Of a DNA stretch of 64,000 nt, positions 1-8,482 are shown piece after piece (the stretch's first letter is position 1; every line of letters begins with the position of its first letter). Below the pieces are notes generated by a model. It saw only the letters and a program-made list of their open reading frames with translations, ran no database searches and was not told where the DNA came from. Made by a program: the position numbers and the translations under genes. Source of the DNA: Pseudomonas viridiflava (GTDB lineage: Bacteria > Pseudomonadota > Gammaproteobacteria > Pseudomonadales > Pseudomonadaceae); contig NZ_RBTP01000016.1 in the NCBI RefSeq assembly GCF_003702045.1, forward strand, positions 1 to 64,000, read 5' to 3'.

Positions 1-2
1 CC

Positions 3-86
3 GGTCGTGAACCACTGCGCTGGCACTATCAGGTGCTGGGCAACCACCGCCTCAACGGCGTCGCGCCGCCCCAGCTTCGGGAGTAA
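3..86 (+). CDS. C-terminal end of a probable acyl-CoA dehydrogenase-fold monooxygenase (DszC/SfnB type), partial
   Basis: The gene enters from the left edge; only 27 residues and a TAA stop are visible. The tail contains LRWHYQVLGNHRLNG followed by VAPP. This resembles the C-terminus of DszC/SfnB-type flavin-dependent acyl-CoA dehydrogenase-like enzymes (pattern DPvrWkyh..GnyyLNGv.PP, from memory). The stop lies 4 nt before the start of a DszA/NtaA-type monooxygenase, so the two are probably co-transcribed for sulfonate/sulfone use. The assignment rests on a short tail and is tentative. Confidence 0.45.
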   Translation, partial: GREPLRWHYQVLGNHRLNGVAPPQLRE

Positions 87-90
87 TGGC

Positions 91-1491
91 ATGTCTCGTC
101 AAATTCGCCTCAATGCCTTCGACATGAACTGCGTCGGCCATCAATCACCGGGCCTGTGGGCTCATCCACGAGACCGTTCTTGGCAATACAAGGATCTGGA
201 GTACTGGACCGACCTGGCGAAGATTCTGGAGCGTGGCAAGTTCGACGGCCTGTTCATCGCCGACGTACTGGGCATTTACGATGTCTATCGCGGCAACGGT
301 GAGGCGGCGATTCGTCAGGCCACGCAGGTGCCGGTCAACGATCCGCTGCAATTGATTCCGCCAATGGCACTGGTTACCGAGCACCTGGGCTTCGGGCTCA
401 CTGCATCGCTGTCGTTCGAACACCCGTACCCGTTCGCCCGCCGCCTGTCGACCCTGGATCACCTGACCAAGGGCCGGGCAGGGTGGAACATCGTGACCTC
501 CTATCTGGAAAGTGGCGCGAAGAATCTGGGCCAGAAGACCCTGACCGAACACGACGCCCGCTATGACTTTGCCGAGGAGTACCTGGAGGTCTGCTACAAA
601 CTCTGGGAGGGCAGTTGGGAGGAGGGCGCGATTTTGCGAGATCGCGAGCGACGCGTGTTCAGCGATCCGGGCAAGATTCACGAGATTCGTCACGTCGGCA
701 AACACTTTCAGGTGCCCGGTATCCACCTGTGCGAACCTTCGCCGCAGCGTACGCCGGTGCTCTATCAGGCCGGTGCGTCCAGCCGGGGCAAGCAGTTTGC
801 CGCCGAGCATGCCGAATGCGTGTTTGTCGCCTCGCCGTCGAAGGTGCTGCTGAAAAAAACCGTTGCCGACATTCGCCGTCGTACCGCCGAAGCCGGTCGC
901 GATCCATCCAGCGTGCTGATCTTCAACCTGCAGACCGTGATTCTCGGTGAGACCGATGCCAAGGCCAAAGCCAAGTTCGAGGAGTACAAGAGCTGGGTCA
1001 GTTACGAAGGCGCAATGGCGCTGATTTCAGGGTGGACCGGTATCGACTTCAGCCAGTTCAGGCCCGACGAGCCGCTCAAGCATGTGCATACCAATGCCAT
1101 TCAGTCAGCGGTGGAAACGTTCTCCACCGCTGACCCCGACGCCATCTGGACTCCGCAGGCGCTGGCCGACTGGGTCGGCATCGGTGGTTTTGGCCCACTG
1201 TTTGTCGGCAGCCCTGAAACGGTGGCCGACCTGTTGCAGGAATGGGTCGAAGAAACCGACGTCGATGGCTTCAACCTGGCTTACGCGCTGACCCACGAAA
1301 CGTTCATCGACGCAGTGGACTTGCTGGTGCCCGAATTGCAGAAGCGCGGTGTTTACAAGACCGAATACGCCCAAGGCACGCTGCGCGAAAAGCTGTTCGA
1401 CGCTGGACCGCGCCTGCAAGCGCCTCATCCCGGCGCGGCATTTCGGGATCTGGCGGCATTGGCTCGCACGCGAGAACCACAGTCGGCTTGA
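91..1491 (+). CDS. LLM-class flavin-dependent monooxygenase, NtaA/SnaA/DszA family
   Basis: A 466-residue protein of the bacterial luciferase-like family, NtaA/SnaA/DszA/SoxA branch. These enzymes use FMNH2 from a separate reductase plus O2 to oxidise sulfones, sulfonates, nitrilotriacetate or related compounds in the cytoplasm. Typical segments are the N-terminal IRLNAFDMN, the region FDGLFIADVLGIYD, HPYPFARRLSTLDHLTKGR, and GWNIVTSYLESGAKNLG. ATG at 91 is chosen over an upstream in-frame GTG because GGGAG lies about 7 nt before it and family members start with this MSRQIRLNAF-like stretch. It follows the stop of the upstream gene by 4 nt. The substrate cannot be named; a role in sulfur scavenging is inferred from the DszC/SfnB-like tail upstream. 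Confidence 0.85.
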   Translation: MSRQIRLNAFDMNCVGHQSPGLWAHPRDRSWQYKDLEYWTDLAKILERGKFDGLFIADVLGIYDVYRGNGEAAIRQATQVPVNDPLQLIPPMALVTEHLGFGLTASLSFEHPYPFARRLSTLDHLTKGRAGWNIVTSYLESGAKNLGQKTLTEHDARYDFAEEYLEVCYKLWEGSWEEGAILRDRERRVFSDPGKIHEIRHVGKHFQVPGIHLCEPSPQRTPVLYQAGASSRGKQFAAEHAECVFVASPSKVLLKKTVADIRRRTAEAGRDPSSVLIFNLQTVILGETDAKAKAKFEEYKSWVSYEGAMALISGWTGIDFSQFRPDEPLKHVHTNAIQSAVETFSTADPDAIWTPQALADWVGIGGFGPLFVGSPETVADLLQEWVEETDVDGFNLAYALTHETFIDAVDLLVPELQKRGVYKTEYAQGTLREKLFDAGPRLQAPHPGAAFRDLAALARTREPQSA

Positions 1492-1522
1492 GCCCCAATC
1501 GTTAATCCAGGATGGCAACAAT

Positions 1523-1539
1523 GGGCTGCGCAGCAGCCC
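1523..1539 (+). terminator. Hairpin after the flavin monooxygenase gene, possible terminator
   Basis: A perfect 7-bp stem (GGGCTGC / GCAGCCC) with a 3-nt loop starts 32 nt after the stop codon. Only two T residues follow directly, so termination efficiency is uncertain. Confidence 0.4.
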
Positions 1540-1893
1540 TTCATTGCAACCAATCCACCGCCTGTGCCTTTTTTGCTGCCGGTTCCCGGCAGATCGCCTG
1601 CAAGCCGCCCGCCCACAATCCAACCAGCCCATCGTTTACTGCCAGACGCTGCGTTGCGCCTTTTCACATTTCCCTATTCCGCGTCTGACATCACCTGAAT
1701 TCGCTGCGTCTGGCTCTGCCAGAGCTGCCATGTCACGCTTTACCGGGTCATGGGCGGAGGGAGGAACCCATGACAATTTGTCCGGCTAATTGTTGAATCG
1801 TTAAGCCGCTTAAACGTTTTACCTACAACTGCGGCACATGTCGTCTCCATGATGCGGTGCTGCAGTCTTGATCCTTCATGAACAGGAGTTCTC
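1540..1893. other. Intergenic region with two palindromes, no gene seen
   Basis: This 354-nt gap holds no convincing coding sequence. It contains a 7-bp hairpin (CTGCCGG TTC CCGGCAG, 1576-1592) and a palindrome TTAAGC-C-GCTTAA at 1801-1813, 81 nt before the tannase-like gene. The second could be an operator for that gene. Neither is matched to a known regulator. Confidence 0.4.
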
Positions 1894-3645
1894 ATGAGAC
1901 CCACGATGTCGAGTTGTTCCAGCGTGTTTGCGCTATTGGTCACCTCTGTCTTTTTTCTGACCCCGGCGCTGGCCAAGACACCGTCCTCGGATCCCAACGA
2001 CACCCTCGCCACACTGGCCGTGGTCAAACCGGTCAGCGCCTGTGCTGCGCTGACCCAAGTCGATCTCGCTGATATAGGCGGATCCGGTAGCCGTGTGGTT
2101 TCAGCCGGGGAATCGACGCGTGACGGTGTACCGGTTTGCGCCGTTGAAGGCCTGCTTGCACCGCAGATCGGCTTCAAGCTGGAGCTGCCCACCAACACGT
2201 GGGCGCAACGTTACCTGCAGGTCGGCTGCGGCGGCCTGTGCGGTCGCATCGACACGACGGTGGGGGCCGCCGAAGGCTGTCAGCCCCTCAAAACCGGCGC
2301 GTTTGCCGTGGCCTCTACTGATATGGGGCACCCAGCCTCGGACACCTCGTTTGGCGACGACCCGCAGAAACGCGCAGATTTTGCCCATCGCGGCGTCCAT
2401 CTGACGGCGCTGGCGTCGAAGCAGCTGATCAACGTGTTTTACGGCCAGAAGGCTAAATACGCCTATTTCAGCGGCTGCTCCGACGGAGGTCGCGAGGCGC
2501 TGATCGAGGCCCAGCGCTATCCGGACGATTTCGATGGAATCGTGGCTGGCGCGGCTGCCCTGAATTTTCAGACACAGAACGCCTTGTACCACGCCTGGCT
2601 GGCGCGCTCCAACAGCGGGCCGGATGGCAAGCCGATTGTCGTCGCGTCCCGTTTGCCCATTCTTCACAAGGCGGTGCTGGCCCAATGCGATGTGCTGGAC
2701 GGTCAAATCGATGGCCTGATCGCTGACCCCAGAATTTGCCGTTTCGACGCGTCTACGGTGCAGTGCAGCGTCTCGGCCGATACCAGCAAATGCCTGACCT
2801 CCAAAGAAGTGGAGGCCGTGCGGCGCTTTTATGATGGCCCGAAAGACCCCGTCAGCGGCGAACGACTGATAGTGGGCGGCCCACAGCCCGGTTCGGAGCT
2901 GGCGTGGGCAGGGGTATTCGTACCGGTTTCCGCTGATCAGCCGATCTTCAGCGAAAAGATCGCGTTGGAGTCCCTGCGCAATCTGGTGTTCGAGCGCAAT
3001 CCCGGCGCCGACTTCAAGCTGGCCGATCTGCATTTCGACAGAGCCACCTTCGAACGGCTTCGTCCGATGCACGCGCTGTACGATGCGACCAACCCTGACC
3101 TGACGGCCTTCGCCAGCCGAGGCGGCAAGTTGATTCTCTGGCATGGCTGGGCCGACCCGCACATCTCGCCGCTCAATACGCTGGCCTATCACGAGGCGGT
3201 CGAAGCGCGCATGGGCAAGGCCCGGACCGAGTCGTTCGAGCGTTTGTATCTGCTGCCGGGTGTCTATCATTGCGGCAGCGGGAAGGGGCCGAGCCTGATC
3301 GACCTGCTGACGCCGGTCATGAGCTGGGTCGAGAAGGGGCAGGCACCTGGCGCGATCGTTGCGCTTCAGGACCGGCCCAATAAGCGCGGCAGCGTTGGCG
3401 CACCCACGGCCAGCGGCACCAAGCCGGTGGCTGCGAACCTGCCAGCGTTCATGACCAAAGAAGACATCGCCAACCGTGGTCGCACGCGCAAGGTGTTCCC
3501 TTATCCGTATATGGCCGAGTACGACCACAAGGGTTACTCGAAACGGGCCAACAGCTACCAACGCTCCGAGCCGCTGACAACCGAAAAGACACCGAAGTGG
3601 ATCGGGAGCGGGTTCTTCCAGCCTTACGAGCCCTTGGTGCGCTAA
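1894..3645 (+). CDS. Secreted tannase/feruloyl esterase family hydrolase
   Basis: A 583-residue serine hydrolase of the tannase/feruloyl esterase family, which splits ester bonds of gallate or hydroxycinnamate esters. Residues 1-27 form a signal peptide (hydrophobic core then TPALA), so it acts in the periplasm or outside. The family CS-D-HC signature is complete: C195-S196 in GCSDGG, D421 in WADPH, H459-C460 in YHCGSG; the two cysteines are expected to form the disulfide that holds nucleophile and histidine together. Length is normal for the family. AGGAG precedes the ATG. It stands alone, transcribed toward a strong bidirectional terminator. A link with the ferulate genes at 48-54 kb is metabolically sensible (release of free ferulate) but inferred only. 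Confidence 0.88.
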   Translation: MRPTMSSCSSVFALLVTSVFFLTPALAKTPSSDPNDTLATLAVVKPVSACAALTQVDLADIGGSGSRVVSAGESTRDGVPVCAVEGLLAPQIGFKLELPTNTWAQRYLQVGCGGLCGRIDTTVGAAEGCQPLKTGAFAVASTDMGHPASDTSFGDDPQKRADFAHRGVHLTALASKQLINVFYGQKAKYAYFSGCSDGGREALIEAQRYPDDFDGIVAGAAALNFQTQNALYHAWLARSNSGPDGKPIVVASRLPILHKAVLAQCDVLDGQIDGLIADPRICRFDASTVQCSVSADTSKCLTSKEVEAVRRFYDGPKDPVSGERLIVGGPQPGSELAWAGVFVPVSADQPIFSEKIALESLRNLVFERNPGADFKLADLHFDRATFERLRPMHALYDATNPDLTAFASRGGKLILWHGWADPHISPLNTLAYHEAVEARMGKARTESFERLYLLPGVYHCGSGKGPSLIDLLTPVMSWVEKGQAPGAIVALQDRPNKRGSVGAPTASGTKPVAANLPAFMTKEDIANRGRTRKVFPYPYMAEYDHKGYSKRANSYQRSEPLTTEKTPKWIGSGFFQPYEPLVR

Positions 3646-3831
3646 GCACGACGAGGCGACCTGACACGCAGTGGATCACTCCAGCGCGTTGCCGGTTTTT
3701 ACCATGAGTGCCCGCAACCACGCCTGCCTTGGGTCGTGGTGCGTGCGCTCATGCCAGACCAGTGCTGCAAAGCATGGATGAGCACATTAAGCGATACGCT
3801 TTTTATGACGCACACACGTTATGACAGGCAA

Positions 3832-3866
3832 TAAAAAACCCCGTCAATCGTAACTGACGGGGTTTT
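3832..3866. terminator. Bidirectional rho-independent terminator
   Basis: A perfect 8-bp stem (CCCCGTCA / TGACGGGG) with an 8-nt loop is flanked by an A run on the left and TTTT on the right. It can end transcription of the tannase-like gene on the plus strand and of tRNA-Cys on the minus strand. Confidence 0.85.
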
Positions 3867-3872
3867 CAAGAG

Positions 3873-3946
3873 TGGAGGCCGAGGTCGGAATCGAACCGGC
3901 GTAGGCGGATTTGCAATCCGCTGCATAACCATTTTGCTACTCGGCC
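3873..3946 (-). tRNA. tRNA-Cys (GCA)
   Basis: On the minus strand the 74-nt sequence begins GGCCGAG, folds into a cloverleaf with anticodon GCA inside GGATTGCAAATCC, has the GGTTCGATTCC T-arm, and ends in an encoded CCA. It is followed by a strong terminator. No integrated element with flanking direct repeats was seen beside it. Confidence 0.95.
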
Positions 3947-4229
3947 TCAAACATCCGATGCGTTACCGCTGCATCAAACGTATTTAAACTGTAGAAGAAA
4001 AGATATTTCTTTGTCTTCCAACCCATTGAATCTAAAGGGTTTTTTTCAATTCCCCAATCGGGAATGGACGCAATTCTGTACTGGTTCGAAGGGCATGTCA
4101 AGAACGAGGCGAAAATAATTCACCCAGTGCTGGAAGGGGATGTGCTCTCAGGCATCTGCCGTTGCGCTGCGTTCCACCAGACTTTCGATGTCGAAATGCC
4201 CTCAGGCTTAGGCAGTGGAGCGGATGGGG
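3947..4229. other. AT-richer intergenic region upstream of tRNA-Cys
   Basis: The first about 115 nt are AT-rich and probably carry the tRNA-Cys promoter, read leftward. The rest (4064-4229) can be read as the first 55 codons of a plus-strand frame, but that frame runs on through the opposite-strand gene at 4230-4499 without family features, so it is not called. Confidence 0.35.
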
Positions 4230-4499
4230 TCAACTGGCCATCCGCATCCGCCGTTCTTCGCGCAACTGCTCCAACTCGGAGGGCGTGCGGGCCAGCAGTC
4301 TCAGTGCGAAATCATGAGGCGTCGTATCGCGCTCCTGCGCAGCCCGCAGGAACGCCGATCGGGCGTGCTCGGCACGACGTTCGCTGATGAACAGACCGCC
4401 GGGGTGACGGTTGAAATTGGCCAGCTCCTTCTGAAGCTGTTCGTCACGACGGATGAAAATTTCCAGCGCTTGATTGATCTGGGTGTCCGTGAAAGGCAT
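4230..4499 (-). CDS. Hypothetical 89-residue protein
   Basis: I do not recognise a family. The protein is charged and helical, rich in Glu, Arg and Gln (for example RRDEQLQKELANF and ELEQLREERRM), with no signal peptide or membrane segment. Support for a real gene is a good ribosome site (GGAGAG 6-7 nt before the ATG). A second small minus-strand gene lies upstream of it. Confidence 0.55.
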   Translation of the reverse strand: MPFTDTQINQALEIFIRRDEQLQKELANFNRHPGGLFISERRAEHARSAFLRAAQERDTTPHDFALRLLARTPSELEQLREERRMRMAS

Positions 4500-4574
4500 G
4501 TGTTTCTCTCCATGAATGATCCACCGATACCTCTATCGGCAGACCTGATCGAAGGTTGCGTGCAGTTCGTCGTG

Positions 4575-4598
4575 AACCCGGTGCCTGCACACCGGGTT
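4575..4598 (-). terminator. Hairpin downstream of a 68-residue gene
   Basis: A perfect 9-bp inverted repeat (AACCCGGTG / CACCGGGTT, loop of 6) lies 6 nt beyond the stop of the minus-strand gene at 4605. There is no T run, so it may be an RNA-stabilising hairpin rather than a true terminator. Confidence 0.4.
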
Positions 4599-4604
4599 CC
4601 ACGG

Positions 4605-4811
4605 TCACAGTGAATAGCTGTTCGTCTGAATGTGAAGGCCTTCGTTAATGGCCGCAATGGCGTGTGCGGGCATCTGCTCCAGCGCCGTGAACGACGGTGG
4701 TGCAACCACCTGCGCAATAGAAATACAGGCCATGCTCAATCGGGCCGCCTCTGCTTCTAGTGCTAATGTGTTTTTCGCGTGATTGGCTGCGATTTCACTG
4801 AGCGTCGACAC
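4605..4811 (-). CDS. Small hypothetical protein, 68 residues, GTG start
   Basis: The GTG at 4811 is chosen because AGGAG stands 7 nt upstream; the same frame is open further but the upstream part has no credible start signal. The protein is alanine-rich and amphipathic (AANHAKNTLALEAEAARL) and resembles the small Pseudomonas-restricted hypothetical proteins with alternating helices. No motif assigns a function. Confidence 0.45.
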   Translation of the reverse strand: MSTLSEIAANHAKNTLALEAEAARLSMACISIAQVVAPPSFTALEQMPAHAIAAINEGLHIQTNSYSL

Positions 4812-5080
4812 GGTGCATCTCCTGATGATGGGGCGGCGTATTGCTGCATTGCTGATAATGGCTGACACGTCAGAAATACATCGCTCCGGCGCAGTCAGCC
4901 TGTGCATTGCAAGCTGCGAGCCATATATGGCAACGGTTGGCTGCCGATGATCGCTTTTTGAATGAGGGAGGTATTTAGCGCCTTTTGATTGCCGCTTGTC
5001 TGTTTGCAGGCACTTAGCGTCGGGCGCAATCCTCACAGTTACAGGCGCAGATACCCTGCGTTGAAAGCTGGAGATCAAGC

Positions 5081-5284
5081 ATGGGAATTGAAGACAACGG
5101 CCCTGAAAGCGCATACCCGGGACCCGCCGAGCCAGGCAGCGAAGAAAACACTTATCCCGATAGGGAGAGCGGCGACAGTGAAGACCAAGACACTGCGCGC
5201 AACGATTTGAGCGATGACCCGGACATGCCGGTGAATCCCCCTGTTGATGAAACCGAAGCTCCGTCGTTGGGCAGCAGTACCTGA
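5081..5284 (+). CDS. Small acidic, low-complexity hypothetical protein
   Basis: Sixty-seven residues rich in Asp, Glu, Pro and Ser, with no hydrophobic segment, so probably disordered. GGAG lies about 8 nt before the ATG and a rho-independent terminator begins 16 nt after the stop, which together argue that this is a complete single-gene transcript. Function is unknown. Confidence 0.5.
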   Translation: MGIEDNGPESAYPGPAEPGSEENTYPDRESGDSEDQDTARNDLSDDPDMPVNPPVDETEAPSLGSST

Positions 5285-5299
5285 CCGACGACAGAGCGG

Positions 5300-5324
5300 A
5301 GACCCTGCCAGCGTGGGGTCTTTT
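5300..5324 (+). terminator. Rho-independent terminator
   Basis: A 6-bp stem (AGACCC / GGGTCT, loop about 10) leads into TTTT, directly after the acidic small protein gene. Confidence 0.6.
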
Positions 5325-5330
5325 AACCTG

Positions 5331-5570
5331 CTACCGCTGCTTGCGGGTTTCAGCCATCTTGCGCTCCATTGCCTGATCGAAAATGGCTTCAAGCGTTGCA
5401 GTGTCTTCTACAGACAATGCGTTCACGCATTTCAGGCCAACCAAAAAGCCTTCCGTCTTACCGCCAGCCGTGGCCAGCTCCAGGAGACCGTCGGCCATCT
5501 CGATGCTTCGCACCAATTCGGCGGCCTGAGACTTGATGGTGAGCGGGATGTTCATCTCCTTGAGTGTCAT
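5331..5570 (-). CDS. Hypothetical 79-residue protein
   Basis: A soluble helical protein of unknown family, ending in a basic tail (MERKMAETRKQR). AGGTAGG precedes the ATG by about 6 nt. It faces the acidic-protein gene across the terminator at 5300 and lies downstream of the HxlR gene in the same direction, 39 nt apart, so the two could share a transcript. Confidence 0.5.
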   Translation of the reverse strand: MTLKEMNIPLTIKSQAAELVRSIEMADGLLELATAGGKTEGFLVGLKCVNALSVEDTATLEAIFDQAMERKMAETRKQR

Positions 5571-5609
5571 GAGTGCCTACCTGTGTTGCCCAAAGATTAA
5601 GGCCTCAGG

Positions 5610-5975
5610 CTAACAGCCCTGAGAAACGTTCTCACGCCTCATCTCTGCCCATTCGATCAGTGCCTGGATCGATGGCCCGAGTGCGTGACCCATTGCCGTA
5701 AGTTGGTACTCCACTTTGGGCGGTACCTGCGGGTACACCGTGCGCAGAACGATCCCGTCCTTTTCCAACTGTTTTAGCTGCTGAATCAGCATTTTTTGAT
5801 TGATCCCGTCGATCAACTTCTCCAGATCCGAAAACCGAAGCGCTCCTTTTGCCGCGAAAAGCTGACACAAAATGATGATTTTCCACTTTCCCTCCAACAC
5901 ACGAAGCGTTTCTGTGGTTGCCGCCGCCCAGTCACGACGGTTTTGCGGGTCTTCGCAGTTCCATTCCCGTGCCAT
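5610..5975 (-). CDS. HxlR-family winged-helix transcriptional regulator
   Basis: 121 residues of the HxlR (DUF24) family: a single winged-helix domain with the characteristic LEGKWKIIILCQL and FSDLEKLIDGINQKMLIQQLKQLEKDGIV, then VPPKVEYQLTAMG. A cysteine at position 7 corresponds to the N-terminal Cys used by redox/electrophile-sensing members such as YodB and CatR. It is divergent from the oxidoreductase gene at 6077, and a near-palindromic site lies between them; repression of that gene under non-stress conditions is the likely arrangement. The inducing signal is inferred from the family, not seen. Confidence 0.85.
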   Translation of the reverse strand: MAREWNCEDPQNRRDWAAATTETLRVLEGKWKIIILCQLFAAKGALRFSDLEKLIDGINQKMLIQQLKQLEKDGIVLRTVYPQVPPKVEYQLTAMGHALGPSIQALIEWAEMRRENVSQGC

Positions 5976-6006
5976 AGCTTCCTCATGTGTGTGTTACCCA
6001 CTTTTT

Positions 6007-6020
6007 GGTAGGTACTTACC
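6007..6020. promoter_or_regulatory. Candidate HxlR operator between divergent genes
   Basis: The 14-nt sequence GGTAGGTACTTACC is an imperfect palindrome (GGTA..GTAC..TACC). It lies in the 101-nt intergenic region and sits 18 nt before a TAGAAT -10-like element (6039-6044), so a bound regulator would cover the -35 region of the oxidoreductase gene. Confidence 0.45.
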
Positions 6021-6076
6021 CTAATCACACCAGCATCCTAGAATCGGTGCAAGATTTGCGACTAAAGAGGCTATCC

Positions 6077-6823
6077 ATGAAAGTCGGCATCATTGGCATT
6101 GGTAACATCGGAAGCACCATCGCCCGCACACTCAAAGCGGCTGGCCATGAAGTTCGCGTAGCGAATTCGAGGGGCGTCAACGGCGTTCGTGGTTTTGCTG
6201 AAGAGACGGGCGTCGAACCGGTGGACATTTGGGGTGCGGTGAGCGCAGTGGACGTGATCGTTCTGTCCATACCTTTACCTGCCTTGAGCACGCTTCCTTC
6301 AGACTTGTTTGCCTCGGTGCCCGACAGCGTCCCGGTGGTCGACACCAGTAATTACTACCCTGGCCTACGCGACCCCCGGATCGCTGAAATTGATCAGGGG
6401 ATGACCGAAAGCATCTGGGTGAGCCGCCAGATCGGACGTCCGGTCATCAAGGCGGTCAACAACATTCTGGCCCACTCACTGGCACGCTTGAGCACTGCCA
6501 AAGGGACGCCGGGGCGTTTGGCAGTGGCGGTAGCGGGTGATGATTGCAAGGCCAAAGCAACCGTCATGTCGTTGGTAGACCAGATCGGCTTCGATCCCCT
6601 CGACAGTGGTTCTCTTGAGGAGTCATGGCGGCAACAACCCTCCACACCGGGCTACTGCTGCGACTACGACGCCGAAACCATGCGCGCCGCGCTGTTGACG
6701 GCGGTCAAGGAGCGGGCGGCAGCGAAACGGGATGAACTTCCGGAGCACTTCAAGCGACTCGGGCCGAACCCCGAGCATGACGATATTGTGGCCATGAACC
6801 GTTCTTTGAATTCGCAGGGCTGA
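6077..6823 (+). CDS. NAD(P)-binding oxidoreductase (F420-reductase-like Rossmann family)
   Basis: 248 residues beginning MKVGIIGIGNIGSTIARTLK, a Rossmann fold with GxGxxG, related to NADPH-dependent F420 reductase and NADP-dependent reductases of the COG2085 type. Pseudomonas lacks F420, so the real electron partner is unknown. ATG 6077 is preferred over upstream starts because the glycine-rich motif begins at residue 4 and AAGAGG precedes it. It is divergent from the HxlR regulator and probably its target, which suggests a role in detoxifying a reactive electrophile or quinone. Confidence 0.75.
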   Translation: MKVGIIGIGNIGSTIARTLKAAGHEVRVANSRGVNGVRGFAEETGVEPVDIWGAVSAVDVIVLSIPLPALSTLPSDLFASVPDSVPVVDTSNYYPGLRDPRIAEIDQGMTESIWVSRQIGRPVIKAVNNILAHSLARLSTAKGTPGRLAVAVAGDDCKAKATVMSLVDQIGFDPLDSGSLEESWRQQPSTPGYCCDYDAETMRAALLTAVKERAAAKRDELPEHFKRLGPNPEHDDIVAMNRSLNSQG

Positions 6824-6968
6824 CGATTGCCGATGGCGCGTGATACAACAACCCGATTTAACAGGTTTAACTCATCCGCATCGGGTACTGAATGGGGTTC
6901 ACCCGGCGTTTTATGGGAACGGAGCCACGTTTTGGGACTCGACTGATAAATCCCAGGACGACAATCCA

Positions 6969-7187
6969 ATGGATGTTTTCCGTATTGAAGCTGAGGGCGA
7001 AACGTGGGTCTTGTACAAGGTCCACGGCTATAAGCCGATCATGCGCTCCAGCAACCGGGCCGATTTGATTGAGCAGGCTCAGATAATGGCGGGCGGGAAG
7101 GGTGCTGTGATTCGCTTTTGGTCCGCGACCGGTGTTCGAGAGCTTCGAGTAGGCGCGGTCGACGATGATGAGGTATCAGGTCTGTAG
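6969..7187 (+). CDS. Small hypothetical protein, DUF2188-like
   Basis: 72 residues. The pattern (RIEAEGETWVLYKVHG, then a helix RADLIEQAQIMAGGKGAVIRFW and a basic end) resembles the DUF2188 group of small proteins of unknown role. The start at 6969 gives the compact domain with AGGA about 10 nt upstream; the frame is open further upstream from a GTG at 6840 but without family-like sequence. Confidence 0.45.
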   Translation: MDVFRIEAEGETWVLYKVHGYKPIMRSSNRADLIEQAQIMAGGKGAVIRFWSATGVRELRVGAVDDDEVSGL

Positions 7188-7423
7188 GTGCGCAGCCCTA
7201 TATGCCAGGCCCGCCAGCTAAGCCCTTGCTCAGCAAATCGCCACAGGTTAAGGGTTGCCCGTTCTATCTCTTGACTGACTGGCATTAGGCGGTCCCGCTG
7301 ACGACCCGCGTTTGCTCTCTCACTATCCATTTTCGGCACATATTCGTGGCCTGTCCTGTGTTCGGAATGGAACTTGCTGTGTAGGGTGACCTGTAAGCCT
7401 TGCAACTAAAAAAGGTCAGGTCC

Positions 7424-8416
7424 ATGAACAACAATAATGATCTGGTCCCGGCGGGTTCCAACATGGTGCGGTCGGCATCGCCCCTCCAGCGTTTCCTGAC
7501 GAGTGACATCGATGAGCACGCTGGGAACATGCCTGGCTGGAAGCTTCACTATGATCAGTTATCGCCGGGCCTCTTTAAAGGCGAGTTGACCGAGTTCCGT
7601 TTGGGCTGGATGCAACTGGCACGCGACCGCTCTAATCAAGCCATGACCAAGAGTGGAGCGGCCTGGGAAGGGGCAATTGCGTTCAGCGTGCCGTTGAGTG
7701 CCGACGGCCCGGTCTATTGCTCGGGGCATCCGATTCACGACCCCAGCCTGCTGGTTGTCCACGGCTACAACTTGCCCAAGCTGCACACGCCTCCACACCT
7801 TGATTTACTCAATGTGGCGATTGACGAACGCGTACTGGAGCATGCCCTGGAGCGTCAGGGCAGCCCTTTTCGGATTACCGATCTTCCCAAGTGTTACCGC
7901 TTGAGCGACTCGCCTGTGCAACGTCAACTCGCGGCGTTGTTCGATGAGCTGGCGGAGTGCGACGCGGACCGTGAAGCGTTGCTCGGATACGACTCGATCC
8001 GCCGTGGTATACGCGATGCGGTGATGCTGCACATGCTGGAACTGATTGCACCGGATCAAGCGCCGCCCCTAACCCCCACCGCGCGTAAAAGGATGGTCGA
8101 CCGGGCCCTTGACTATGCGCTGAGCCACCTCGACGAACCGTTGTCGATCCTCGACCTGTGCAACCACATCGGCGCCAGCCGACGCAAACTCCAGTACTGT
8201 TTCCAGGAAACCCTGGGGATCAATCCGGTGGCGTATCTGCGTGCGTTACGCCTCAATGCGGTGCGGCGCGAACTGCGAGCGAGCCCGCAATCGGGAGGTG
8301 TGCACGCCGTGGCGGCACGTTGGGGGTTCTGGCATTTGAGCCGCTTCTCCGGTGACTACCGTCACCTGTTCGGCGAAAGCCCTTCACAAACCCTGCACCG
8401 CACCCAACTCTGCTGA
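7424..8416 (+). CDS. AraC-family transcriptional activator
   Basis: 330 residues. The N-terminal part (about 1-220) is the ligand/dimerisation domain of the EutR-like AraC group, and residues about 225-325 form the two helix-turn-helix units (SILDLCNHIGASRRKLQYCFQ; the second unit around HAVAARWGFWHLSRFSGDYR, ending FGESPSQTLHR). GGTCAGG precedes the ATG. It lies 66 nt upstream of, and in the same direction as, an outer-membrane protein, an MFS transporter and an amidase, so it is probably their activator. The inducer is unknown, likely a compound with an amide bond. Confidence 0.8.
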   Translation: MNNNNDLVPAGSNMVRSASPLQRFLTSDIDEHAGNMPGWKLHYDQLSPGLFKGELTEFRLGWMQLARDRSNQAMTKSGAAWEGAIAFSVPLSADGPVYCSGHPIHDPSLLVVHGYNLPKLHTPPHLDLLNVAIDERVLEHALERQGSPFRITDLPKCYRLSDSPVQRQLAALFDELAECDADREALLGYDSIRRGIRDAVMLHMLELIAPDQAPPLTPTARKRMVDRALDYALSHLDEPLSILDLCNHIGASRRKLQYCFQETLGINPVAYLRALRLNAVRRELRASPQSGGVHAVAARWGFWHLSRFSGDYRHLFGESPSQTLHRTQLC

Positions 8417-8482
8417 AAACGGATAACCGCTCACGGCGGTGCTGCATAGGATGACCCTACCACTTGATGGAATGGGCATCCG

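Noticed and set aside
2101..3561. Long minus-strand open frame (486 codons) opposite the tannase-like gene
   Set aside because: The plus-strand gene has a signal peptide and full catalytic motif; the antisense frame has no family features and reflects high GC codon bias.
4064..4387. Plus-strand open frame of 107 codons after tRNA-Cys
   Set aside because: Overlaps the better-supported minus-strand gene at 4230-4499 and has no family features.
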